This document shows positions 1 through 7,896 of a stretch of 32,723 bases of DNA, in pieces. The translations under genes were made by a program, and so were the position numbers. Below the pieces are notes generated by a model that was given only the letters and a program-made list of their open reading frames with translations, made no database searches and was not told the DNA's origin. The DNA comes from an uncultured Paracoccaceae bacterium (lineage in GTDB: Bacteria > Pseudomonadota > Alphaproteobacteria > Rhodobacterales > Rhodobacteraceae), in the NCBI GenBank assembly GCA_913043905.1, contig CAJWNQ010000019.1:1-32723 (forward strand), written 5' to 3'. Within the stretch, counting starts at the first letter, position 1. Each line of letters begins with the position of its first letter.

Positions 1-2197
1 TAGCATCAACACCATTTTTTGATGCACCATCAAGAAACTTTGGCCGCTCTTTATCCATTTCAGCCTGAATTTTTTTACCCATAGCTCGTCGTAATAAATC
101 AGCTCCACCAAGCGAGTACCCTGCCATTTCTTGCGCTATCTGCATGACTTGCTCTTGATAGACGATGATACCTTGAGTTTCTTCAAGTAAATGGTCAATT
201 GATGGATGCATCAATTGACGATCAGATCGTCCATTTTTTACGTCACAGTATTGTGGAATATTTTCCATTGGTCCGGGGCGATATAATGCAACAAGTGCAA
301 CAATATCTTCTATACAGTTAGGCTTCATTCGCCTAAGCGCATCCATCATTCCACTAGATTCCACTTGGAATACGGCAACAGTTTTAGCACTAGCATATAA
401 ATCAAATGTTTTCTGATCTTGTAAATCAATTGCTGCAATATCAATATTAATATCACGTTTTTTTATTAAATCCACTGCGCCCTGGACAACAGTCAAAGTT
501 TTAAGCCCCAAGAAATCAAACTTAACTAAGCCTGCCTGCTCAACCCATTTCATATTGAACTGTGTGGCAGGCATATCAGAACGCGGATCTTGATATAATG
601 GGACCAGTTCATCCAGTGATCTATCAGCAATCACTACACCTGCAGCATGTGTAGATGCATTGCGTAAGAGTCCTTCAACTTGTTGAGCATACTTAAGCAT
701 TCGATCTACGACTTCTTCAGATTTTGCCATTTCACGCAATTGAGGTTCTTCGGCCAATGCCTTTTCTATGCTTACAGGTTTTACTCCCTCAACTGGGATT
801 AATTTAGACAATCGGTCCACTTGGCCATATGGCATTTGCAGTACCCGCCCTACATCTCGGATAGCTGCTTTTGATAGCAAACCACCAAAGGTAATAATTT
901 GTCCTACCCGGTCTCGGCCATATTTTTCTTGAACATAACGTATAACTTCTTCACGTCGATCCATACAAAAATCGATATCAAAGTCAGGCATTGACACGCG
1001 TTCTGGATTTAAGAACCGTTCGAATAATAAGGAATATCGAAGTGGATCTAGATCTGTAATTGTTAAGGCATAAGCTACAAGTGATCCAGCACCAGAACCA
1101 CGGCCAGGCCCAACGGGAATATTATTTCTTTTAGACCAACGTATAAAATCAGCAACAATTAAAAAATAACCAGGGAAACCCATCCCTTCAATAATATCTA
1201 ACTCAAAATCTAATCGCTCTTGGTAATTTACTATAGTTGATGCATGCGGAATAACAGCTAGTCTTACTTGTAAACCTTCATTTGCTTGGCGGCGTAATTC
1301 TTGGACTTCGTCTTTTGCAAATTTTGGTAATATTGGATCACGCTTGTAAACTTTAAAAGAACATCTTTTTGCAATTTCAATTGTATTATTAATAGCCTCT
1401 GGCAGATCACTAAATAGGTCCATCATTTCAGCCGTTGACTTAAAATAATGCTCTGGGGTTAAGCGACGCCGATCCTCTTGCTGGTCAACATAAGTTCCCT
1501 CAGAAATACAAAGTAATGCATCATGCGCTGCATACATTTCTCGCTTTGGAAAAAAAACGTCATTTGTGGCAACCAACGGTAAGCTCATGGAGTATGCCAT
1601 TTCTATAAAGTACTTTTCAGTTTTAGCCTCTTCAATCGTATATTTTTCTCCATCACTACCATGACGCTGAAGCTCTATATAAGTTCTATTATTAAATATT
1701 TCTGATATGTGTTTCATCAATATTTGAGCTTTATCAATTTGACCGTCTTGTAACAATTTTCCAATTGGACCAAGTGCGCCACCAGTTAAACAAATCAAAC
1801 CTTCATTATGTTTTTGCAATTGAGAAGTATTTACATGTGGTGGCTCGTCTCCTGATTCTAAGAAAAGGCAAGAATTGAGCTTCATTAAGTTCAGATATCC
1901 AACTTCAGATTGTGCAAGCAGAACTATTGGCAAAGGCTTTGGATTATTATCTCGAGGATTATCAGCCTTTGCATATGCTAAGTCTACCTGACAGCCAACA
2001 ATAGGCTGGACACCCTCATTGAAGGTAATTTCTGAAAACTCTAAAGCTCCAAACATATTATTAGTATCTGTTAAAGCAACTGCTGGCATCCCAGCTTTTG
2101 ATACCACAGTGGGTAATTTTTTAACATGCATAGCACCTTCAAGAAGCGAATATGCTGAATGTAGCCGTAGGTGAATGAATCGATTTCGGTTTCTCAT
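1..2197 (-). CDS. dnaE: DNA polymerase III subunit alpha (5' part, cut by window edge)
   Basis: Replicative polymerase catalytic subunit of family C; it polymerises DNA within the Pol III holoenzyme. About 732 codons are visible and the C-terminal part (tau/beta-binding region) lies outside the window. The N-terminal PHP domain starts with RFIHLRLHSAYSLLEGA. The palm carries GPGRGSGAGSL and PDFDIDFCMDRREEVI. By alignment with E. coli, the three catalytic aspartates fall at residues 407, 409 and 561 (E. coli 401, 403, 555), a constant offset that shows no internal indels. The chosen ATG puts RFIHLR close to the N-terminus as in relatives. In-frame ATGs at 2212 and 2215 would add five or six residues, and none of the three has a clear Shine-Dalgarno sequence. 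It is divergent from the acyl-CoA dehydrogenase. Confidence 0.97.
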   Translation of the reverse strand, partial: MRNRNRFIHLRLHSAYSLLEGAMHVKKLPTVVSKAGMPAVALTDTNNMFGALEFSEITFNEGVQPIVGCQVDLAYAKADNPRDNNPKPLPIVLLAQSEVGYLNLMKLNSCLFLESGDEPPHVNTSQLQKHNEGLICLTGGALGPIGKLLQDGQIDKAQILMKHISEIFNNRTYIELQRHGSDGEKYTIEEAKTEKYFIEMAYSMSLPLVATNDVFFPKREMYAAHDALLCISEGTYVDQQEDRRRLTPEHYFKSTAEMMDLFSDLPEAINNTIEIAKRCSFKVYKRDPILPKFAKDEVQELRRQANEGLQVRLAVIPHASTIVNYQERLDFELDIIEGMGFPGYFLIVADFIRWSKRNNIPVGPGRGSGAGSLVAYALTITDLDPLRYSLLFERFLNPERVSMPDFDIDFCMDRREEVIRYVQEKYGRDRVGQIITFGGLLSKAAIRDVGRVLQMPYGQVDRLSKLIPVEGVKPVSIEKALAEEPQLREMAKSEEVVDRMLKYAQQVEGLLRNASTHAAGVVIADRSLDELVPLYQDPRSDMPATQFNMKWVEQAGLVKFDFLGLKTLTVVQGAVDLIKKRDINIDIAAIDLQDQKTFDLYASAKTVAVFQVESSGMMDALRRMKPNCIEDIVALVALYRPGPMENIPQYCDVKNGRSDRQLMHPSIDHLLEETQGIIVYQEQVMQIAQEMAGYSLGGADLLRRAMGKKIQAEMDKERPKFLDGASKNGVDA

Positions 2198-2451
2198 ATT
2201 GTAACAGTACATCATCACAATAGATGGCGGAATACAAAAGGGCATATAAATTTATGTTTTTGAATAACAAAGCAAATTTTAAACATAATAAATATGTATT
2301 ATGAAAATTATAGTTTTTTAACTATTTAGAGTAACTATTTTGCTATTTATACCCCTGTTATATTTAAAAATGTACCCAGAGTGACCCAACGTTTTTAATG
2401 TGTTCAGAATTCCCAGTTGTTAAAGAAAGATATTAGTAAGAGGAAACAGAC

Positions 2452-4230
2452 ATGTTCGATGCATCAGAAAACGACCTAAGATTTGCAATTCAGCACGGGT
2501 TAAATCCTGAGATGCACAAACTTGTTGCTAATATTTATGATATTTCAAATGACACAGTTAATGCAGTTTTGTCAGAAGCTGCAAAATTTGCTCGTGACGT
2601 TTTAGCTCCACTAAATCAAACAGGAGACCAGCAGGGTTGTACTTGGAATTCTGATAACACAGTCCAAACACCCGATGGATATAAAGACGCCTACAAAGAA
2701 ATGCGTCAATCAGGTTGGTGCTCTATTGAAGCTTCTGAGGAGTTCGGTGGCCAAAACTTATCCAAGGTAATATCTGCTGCTACAGCAGAAATGTGGCATT
2801 CCGCAAATATGTCTTTTTCATTGTGTCATTTGCTAAGTCAAGGCCAGATTCATGCATTAGAGGCGTTTGGCAGCACAGAACAAAAACAAACTTATTTACC
2901 TAAATTGGTGGATGGATCATGGACTGGGACCATGAATTTAACTGAACCCCATGCTGGCACAGATCTTGGCGCATTAAAATCTTCTGCAACACCAGAAGGT
3001 GATCATTATCGCATTAAAGGTCAGAAAGTTTACATCACTTATGGTGAGCATGATATGGCAGAAAATATTGTACATTTAGTTTTAGCACGCGTCGATGGCG
3101 CACCTGAAGGTATAAAGGGTATTTCTTTATTTATTGTACCTAAAATTATGGTAAATACTAATGGAAGTTTAGGAAAATCTAATGATGTGAAATGCATATC
3201 TATCGAACATAAACTAGGTATAAATGGATCTCCAACAGCAGTTTTGCAGTTTGGCGAAAATGATGGAGCTATTGGTTATCTTGTTGGTGCTGAAAACCAA
3301 GGCCTGACAATTATGTTTGCAATGATGAATGATGCTCGTTTTGGAGTTGGCGTTCAAGGTTTGTCTATTTCCAATCGTGCTTTTCATCAAGCAAAGTCAT
3401 ATGCAGCGGAACGAATTCAAGGAGTACCCATCAATCGTAAATTAGGTGATACAATTCATCATCATCCAGATGTAATGCGCCTTCTGGCCTCCATGCGTGC
3501 AGAGATTGAAGCAATGCGTGGAATTATGATTTATACAGCAGCAGCTACCGACTTAGCTAAAAACGAGACTAATAACACTTCAGTTTGGAAGTCTCGGTCT
3601 GAATTAATGATTCCAATTCTAAAAGGTTGGTTGACAGAAAGATCAGTAGAGATTGCTTCTGACGGTATACAAATTCATGGAGGAATGGGATTTATTGAGG
3701 AAACAGGTGCCGCTCAACATTACCGTGACGCACGCATCTTACCTATTTATGAAGGTACAACTGCAATCCAGGCTAATGATTTAATTTATCGGAAAACATT
3801 ACGTGATGAAGGTTTAGCTGTAAAAGGTTTGGTGGCCGAAATTAGGGATACAGCAAATAAAATCAATATTTCGTGCGATCCATTAAGCTCGATTACGAGC
3901 TCTTTAATTTTAGCTACACATTCAGCAGATATCGCTATCGACGCAATTTTGAATAAAAAAATGTCCGCACGTGAAGTAGGCGCCATATCTGTGCCATTTT
4001 TAATGATGTTGGGAACGCTGTGTGGAGCTTGGATGACTTTATCTTCTGCACACGCTGCACATGGTCAAAAAGGTTCCAAAGCCTGGGATCAATGCTTCCT
4101 AGATGCCAAGGCAGCCTACGCTTCAGTTTATGCGACGCAATGTCTGCCAAAGGTTCAACAATACTCTCAAACGATTCAGACCGGTGGACAGGCAATAGAG
4201 ACAGTTTCTCCAGAGATGCTTTGGGCATAA
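2452..4230 (+). CDS. Acyl-CoA dehydrogenase, DmdC-like (3-methylmercaptopropionyl-CoA dehydrogenase family)
   Basis: FAD-dependent acyl-CoA dehydrogenase of the long (about 590-residue) subfamily that includes DmdC. DmdC oxidises 3-methylmercaptopropionyl-CoA to methylthioacryloyl-CoA in DMSP demethylation. Seen in the 592-residue product: GTMNLTEPHAGTDLGAL (FAD/substrate loop), YGEHDMAENIVHLVLAR and GISLFIVPK. The segment IYEGTTAIQANDL places a glutamate at residue 434, matching the catalytic Glu435 reported for DmdC. A C-terminal helical domain follows, as is usual in this subfamily. The usual N-terminal signature with Ala-Pro is replaced by MFDASENDLRF, so the substrate is uncertain; general fatty acyl-CoA enzymes also belong to this family. 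The start has AAGAGGA seven bases upstream. Family assignment is strong; the DmdC substrate is inference. Confidence 0.85.
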   Translation: MFDASENDLRFAIQHGLNPEMHKLVANIYDISNDTVNAVLSEAAKFARDVLAPLNQTGDQQGCTWNSDNTVQTPDGYKDAYKEMRQSGWCSIEASEEFGGQNLSKVISAATAEMWHSANMSFSLCHLLSQGQIHALEAFGSTEQKQTYLPKLVDGSWTGTMNLTEPHAGTDLGALKSSATPEGDHYRIKGQKVYITYGEHDMAENIVHLVLARVDGAPEGIKGISLFIVPKIMVNTNGSLGKSNDVKCISIEHKLGINGSPTAVLQFGENDGAIGYLVGAENQGLTIMFAMMNDARFGVGVQGLSISNRAFHQAKSYAAERIQGVPINRKLGDTIHHHPDVMRLLASMRAEIEAMRGIMIYTAAATDLAKNETNNTSVWKSRSELMIPILKGWLTERSVEIASDGIQIHGGMGFIEETGAAQHYRDARILPIYEGTTAIQANDLIYRKTLRDEGLAVKGLVAEIRDTANKINISCDPLSSITSSLILATHSADIAIDAILNKKMSAREVGAISVPFLMMLGTLCGAWMTLSSAHAAHGQKGSKAWDQCFLDAKAAYASVYATQCLPKVQQYSQTIQTGGQAIETVSPEMLWA

Positions 4231-4466
4231 GGTTTAGTTTGGACGTTATTATCTTGGATTTTTACCAAAAAAAAATCGATTTGCGTCTTTTGTCGTCTTT
4301 CAGGGTGTTTTTGTCGCGCACACAAGCCCAACATCTCCCTAAAAATATTTACGTTGGTCTTTATCGGGTTATTAGTGCAGTCTAACCTACGGATTCGTTG
4401 TAATAGACAATGGAGCTGAAAAAGTCGCAACAAGCGATAGACTTGCAACTAAAGGGAGATCGCAAG
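4231..4466 (+). promoter_or_regulatory. Intergenic region expected to carry the tauABC promoter
   Basis: The 236-base gap before tauA has no supported gene. An imperfect direct repeat, TTGGAC at 4239-4244 and TTGGAT at 4254-4259, is spaced 15 bases apart and could be a regulator site; it could also be chance. The region ends with the strong tauA Shine-Dalgarno sequence AAAGGGAGA at 4451-4459. I could not place a convincing -35/-10 pair. Confidence 0.35.
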
Positions 4467-5453
4467 ATGAAAATCACAAAAACACTCACAGCTATGGCTG
4501 TTGCACTTGCTGCAACAACTGGTTCAGCGGCAATGGCACTGGACGAACTGGTTGTTGGATATTTTATGGAATGGCCAACTGCTAACCAGTATGCACAACA
4601 CAATAAATTATATGATGAAGCACTAGGCATGCCAGTTAAATGGGTTTCTTTCGATGCAGGTACAGCAATGTCAGCAGCTATGGCTTCTGGTGATGTTCAC
4701 ATTTCTTATTCACAAGGCGTGACACCATTCCTAGTCGCAACTGCTGCTGGTCAAGATTTGCAAGTGATCGATATCGCAGAAACATATTCAGACAATAATA
4801 ACTGTGTTGTTCGCTCATCACTAGAGATCGATGCAGACAACGCATCAGAACTAAAGGGTAAGCAAGTTGCTTTACCAATTGGTACTGCTGCACATTCTGA
4901 TTTCTTAGCTCAAATCGCACACTTTGGTTTGACTGAAGCAGATTTTAAAATTGTTGATATGTCACCTGTTGATTCAGCTGCTGCATTTGGATCAGGCGAA
5001 TTCGACATGGTTTGTGGATGGGGTGGGCCTCTACGTCGTATGAAAGAGCACGGAAACGTACTACTTTCTGGTCCAGAAAAAGAAGCTGTTTCTGGTGTTA
5101 TTTATGACATAACATCTACTCCAAGCTCTTTTGCAGAAGCAAACGCTGATGTTGTTACTAAGTTCTTAAAAGTAACATCAGACATGAATGATATGTATGC
5201 AAAGAACCCAGAGCCAATGTATGAAGCAATTTCCATTGAAGCTGGAATGGATATGGAAGGCACAATAGCTATTTTATCAGTTATGGCTTTCATGTCTGCA
5301 GAAACACAGTTGTCTGATAAGTGGATGGGCAAGTGGCTAGCTGGTGATCTTAAGCGCCAAGCATTAGCTCTAGAAGCAGCAGGAAAGATCAAAGCATTAG
5401 ACGATTATAACGCTTTAGTAAACACATCATACCTAGCTGCAGCAGCTAAGTAA
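4467..5453 (+). CDS. tauA: Taurine ABC transporter, periplasmic substrate-binding protein TauA
   Basis: Periplasmic binding protein that delivers taurine (or a related sulfonate) to the TauBC importer. The 328-residue product starts with a signal peptide (MKITKTLTAMAVALAATT), with likely cleavage after AMA at residue 24. The mature part has motifs I recognise from alphaproteobacterial TauA: VVGYFMEWP, VKWVSFDAGTAMSAAMASGD, ISYSQGVTPF, and NNNCVVRSSLEID. An in-frame ATG at 4410 would add 19 polar residues ahead of the signal peptide. The ATG at 4467 is chosen because it begins the signal peptide and has AAAGGGAGA just upstream. It is followed at once by a strong terminator, so it is probably expressed at higher levels than tauB and tauC. 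Substrate specificity is inferred from family resemblance. Confidence 0.93.
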   Translation: MKITKTLTAMAVALAATTGSAAMALDELVVGYFMEWPTANQYAQHNKLYDEALGMPVKWVSFDAGTAMSAAMASGDVHISYSQGVTPFLVATAAGQDLQVIDIAETYSDNNNCVVRSSLEIDADNASELKGKQVALPIGTAAHSDFLAQIAHFGLTEADFKIVDMSPVDSAAAFGSGEFDMVCGWGGPLRRMKEHGNVLLSGPEKEAVSGVIYDITSTPSSFAEANADVVTKFLKVTSDMNDMYAKNPEPMYEAISIEAGMDMEGTIAILSVMAFMSAETQLSDKWMGKWLAGDLKRQALALEAAGKIKALDDYNALVNTSYLAAAAK

Positions 5454-5467
5454 GTTACAAATAGTTT

Positions 5468-5500
5468 GGGCGTGACGAATATCTTGTCACGCCCTTTTTT
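5468..5500 (+). terminator. Intrinsic terminator between tauA and tauB
   Basis: A perfect 9-bp GC-rich stem, GGGCGTGAC (5468-5476) pairing with GTCACGCCC (5486-5494), has a 9-base loop and is followed directly by six T. It lies 15 bases after tauA and 14 bases before the tauB start. It should end most transcripts after tauA, leaving readthrough for tauBC. It may also protect the tauA mRNA 3' end. Confidence 0.92.
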
Positions 5501-5514
5501 GTTTAATTAAATTT

Positions 5515-6327
5515 ATGGACACATTCATGTCAGGTTTGAATATAAATAATGTTTCAATGACTTTCGAACTTCCAAATGGTGGTTCGGTAGAGGCATTGAA
5601 AAACATTAATCTAAGCGTCCAAAAGGGCGAACTAGTTTCTGTACTAGGCCCTTCAGGTTGTGGTAAAACTACTTTATTAAATATACTTGCTGGTTTCTTA
5701 GCCCCCACAGATGGTATTATTGAATTAAATGGCGAAATTGTAAAAAAACCAAGTTCTGAGCGTGGTATGGTATTTCAACAAGGTGCTCTATTTGAGTGGA
5801 TGAATGTCTCAAAAAATATTGGTTTTGGGCCCAAAATGAAGGGCACGCCTCAAGTCGAAATAGATGCAAAAGTTACGGAATTATTGGGTATTGTAGGCCT
5901 TCAAGATTTTGCTGATAAAATGATTTATGAGATGTCTGGAGGCATGCAACAACGTGTGGCTTTGGCTCGATGTCTGGCGAATGATCCCGACGTTATTTTG
6001 ATGGATGAACCTTTAGGTGCGCTTGACGCATTAACCCGCGAAAAAATGCAATCATTAGTTTTAGATATTTGGAAGAAGACTGGCAAAACAATTATTTTGA
6101 TTACGCACTCTGTAGAAGAGGCATTATTATTAGGCGAGCGATTAATTGTTATGGCCCCTCGCCCTGGTCGCATTCATAAAGAATATAAATTACCATTCGC
6201 AGAATTAGGTGTTGGTGCTGACCTTCGCGAAGTTAAGCGACACAAAAAATTTGGTACAACTCGAGACGAAATTCTTAATATGATATGGAATATGGAAGAA
6301 GAAATTATGGGACGGGCAGAGAGCTAA
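5515..6327 (+). CDS. tauB: Taurine ABC transporter ATP-binding protein TauB
   Basis: Cytoplasmic ATPase that powers taurine import with TauC and TauA. All ABC motifs are present in the 270-residue product: Walker A GPSGCGKT (residues 45-52), Q-loop in VFQQGALFEWM, signature MSGGMQQRVALARCL (from 140), Walker B VILMDEP (160-166), and switch histidine in ILITHSVEEAL (H198). Length and motifs match the nitrate/sulfonate/taurine (NrtD/SsuB/TauB) class. Neither the ATG at 5515 nor the in-frame ATG at 5527 (MSGLNINNVSMTFEL) has a visible Shine-Dalgarno sequence, so the exact start is uncertain. The stop is one base from tauC. Confidence 0.95.
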   Translation: MDTFMSGLNINNVSMTFELPNGGSVEALKNINLSVQKGELVSVLGPSGCGKTTLLNILAGFLAPTDGIIELNGEIVKKPSSERGMVFQQGALFEWMNVSKNIGFGPKMKGTPQVEIDAKVTELLGIVGLQDFADKMIYEMSGGMQQRVALARCLANDPDVILMDEPLGALDALTREKMQSLVLDIWKKTGKTIILITHSVEEALLLGERLIVMAPRPGRIHKEYKLPFAELGVGADLREVKRHKKFGTTRDEILNMIWNMEEEIMGRAES

Positions 6328-6328
6328 A

Positions 6329-7717
6329 ATGATATTTTCAATCACACCAATACCTGCCTCATTAAGTGAATTTTTTTGGTTCAACACTCCTGACGGTGGC
6401 GAAGTTGCAAGTTTACTAAGCACTACACTTTGGATGGTACTCGGCATTTTTGTTATTTTTACAATCTATATGATATTTAGTGCATTCAGCTGGGTAATTC
6501 ATAAATTATTTATTGATGGAAGAAACAAAGCTAATGGTTATACAAGCCTTAAGACAGTAACCTTTGGAGATGAAAGCGCCGTTGAAGCAAACAGATTTGC
6601 GTCAGTGGCTTCTGTAGTCGCAATCTTCTTCTTTTGGGGTCTAGCAACAGGCTCTAGCCTTTTGGGACCGATACAATTGCCAGCCCCCTTTCTAGGAAAA
6701 ACAAGTTTTGAATATACTGCCATTAATAGTTATGGTGACACTGATAAAGGCACAGTCAACTTGTTAGTGCATACCTTTGACGACAAACCAATTTTAGAGA
6801 AGGCTAGCAACATCGCAACAGGATTTGCTCGTGACAGTGCCATTAAAGTTCGGGAACGTCGTACAGCTTTGTTATCTGCAAAGAAAATTGGAGCCAAAGA
6901 GACTGATGGCTTTAAAATTATAGAAATAAATGGCCTGCCTATTAAACCTAATCAAATTGTAAACTTTGGTAATGGGGAGGTTTTGTTGACCTCTAAAGGT
7001 AGCATGCAAATACGTCCATATGACGGCATGACAATGGAAGCATTGTACTTGCCAGCACCTGAAGACGTCTGGAAAAGTTTTCTGAAACTAAATAAAGAAG
7101 GCTACACAAACGTTGGCCTTTGGGAGAATGTATTCTGGTCTCTAATACGCGTAGTATTAGGTTTCACGCTTGGCTGTTTATTTGGCATACCATTAGGCTT
7201 TGCTATGGGGCTATCAAACTGGTTTCGTGGATGGTTCGATCCAATAGTTGAGTTTATGCGCCCAGTACCACCACTAGCCCTAATTCCCTTGATCATCATT
7301 TGGTTTGGTATCGGTGAACAGGGTAAAATTAGTTTACTTTTCTTAGCAGCTCTTTGGATAATGACAATTGCAGCACGCGCAGGTGTGTCTGGTGTGAATA
7401 TTTCCAAAGTTCATGCAGCATATTCATTAGGTGCTAGCAAAAGACAATTATTGATGAAAGTAATTTTACCGAACTCTTTACCCGAAATATTTACTGGGGC
7501 GCGTGTTGCCATGGGTGTTTGTTGGGGTACAGTAGTTGCAGCAGAGCTGGTTGCCGCTGAAAAGGGTGCCGGTAAAATGATTATAGCGGCTTCTAAGTTC
7601 CAATTAACTGATATTGTTATAATTGGTATAATTATAATTGGTATAATAGGGTTTGCTATCGAAGTTCTTATGCGAAAAGCAGAGAACCGTCTTATCCCTT
7701 GGAAAGGACGTGGGTAA
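6329..7717 (+). CDS. tauC: Taurine ABC transporter permease TauC, enlarged form
   Basis: Inner-membrane permease of the taurine importer. At 462 residues it is well above the roughly 280 of E. coli TauC. There are two N-terminal membrane segments (about 30-55 and 91-108), then a soluble stretch of about 130 residues (roughly 115-245, rich in charged and polar residues). The canonical binding-protein-dependent permease core follows from about 265. The cytoplasmic coupling (EAA) loop is seen as HAAYSLGASKRQLLMKVILP (363-382). The motif LPAP, normally just before the permease core, occurs twice, at 117-120 and 241-244, flanking the insert. The start overlaps tauB context as TAAAATG. The insert may be normal for roseobacter relatives; I cannot check. 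Confidence 0.92.
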   Translation: MIFSITPIPASLSEFFWFNTPDGGEVASLLSTTLWMVLGIFVIFTIYMIFSAFSWVIHKLFIDGRNKANGYTSLKTVTFGDESAVEANRFASVASVVAIFFFWGLATGSSLLGPIQLPAPFLGKTSFEYTAINSYGDTDKGTVNLLVHTFDDKPILEKASNIATGFARDSAIKVRERRTALLSAKKIGAKETDGFKIIEINGLPIKPNQIVNFGNGEVLLTSKGSMQIRPYDGMTMEALYLPAPEDVWKSFLKLNKEGYTNVGLWENVFWSLIRVVLGFTLGCLFGIPLGFAMGLSNWFRGWFDPIVEFMRPVPPLALIPLIIIWFGIGEQGKISLLFLAALWIMTIAARAGVSGVNISKVHAAYSLGASKRQLLMKVILPNSLPEIFTGARVAMGVCWGTVVAAELVAAEKGAGKMIIAASKFQLTDIVIIGIIIIGIIGFAIEVLMRKAENRLIPWKGRG

Positions 7718-7728
7718 CGACCAATAAT

Positions 7729-7760
7729 CTACCCTCCTATAGGAGGGTAGTATGCTTTTT
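7729..7760 (+). terminator. Terminator after tauC
   Basis: A perfect 9-bp stem, CTACCCTCC (7729-7737) with GGAGGGTAG (7742-7750), has a TATA loop and lies 12 bases after the tauC stop. The T-run begins six bases after the stem (7756-7760), so efficiency may be moderate. On the minus strand no U-run follows, so it is assigned to tauBC. Confidence 0.75.
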
Positions 7761-7896
7761 GAGGTTTATAAAATATTTAAGCACCATTAATATTTTAAGT
7801 TATAACTCAAACAGATAGTAAGTCAGTTTTTTATACTAACTATATTAGTTAACTGATCTGAATTATTGTGAAAAAAACTATAATAAAATATCTTTT

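Noticed and set aside
4020-4385. 121-codon plus-strand frame across the end of the acyl-CoA dehydrogenase gene
   Set aside because: It is out of frame with a clearly conserved gene over most of its length, has low-complexity composition, and has no ribosome site.
4410-4466. 19-codon upstream extension of tauA
   Set aside because: It would put polar residues ahead of the signal peptide; the ATG at 4467 has the strong Shine-Dalgarno sequence.
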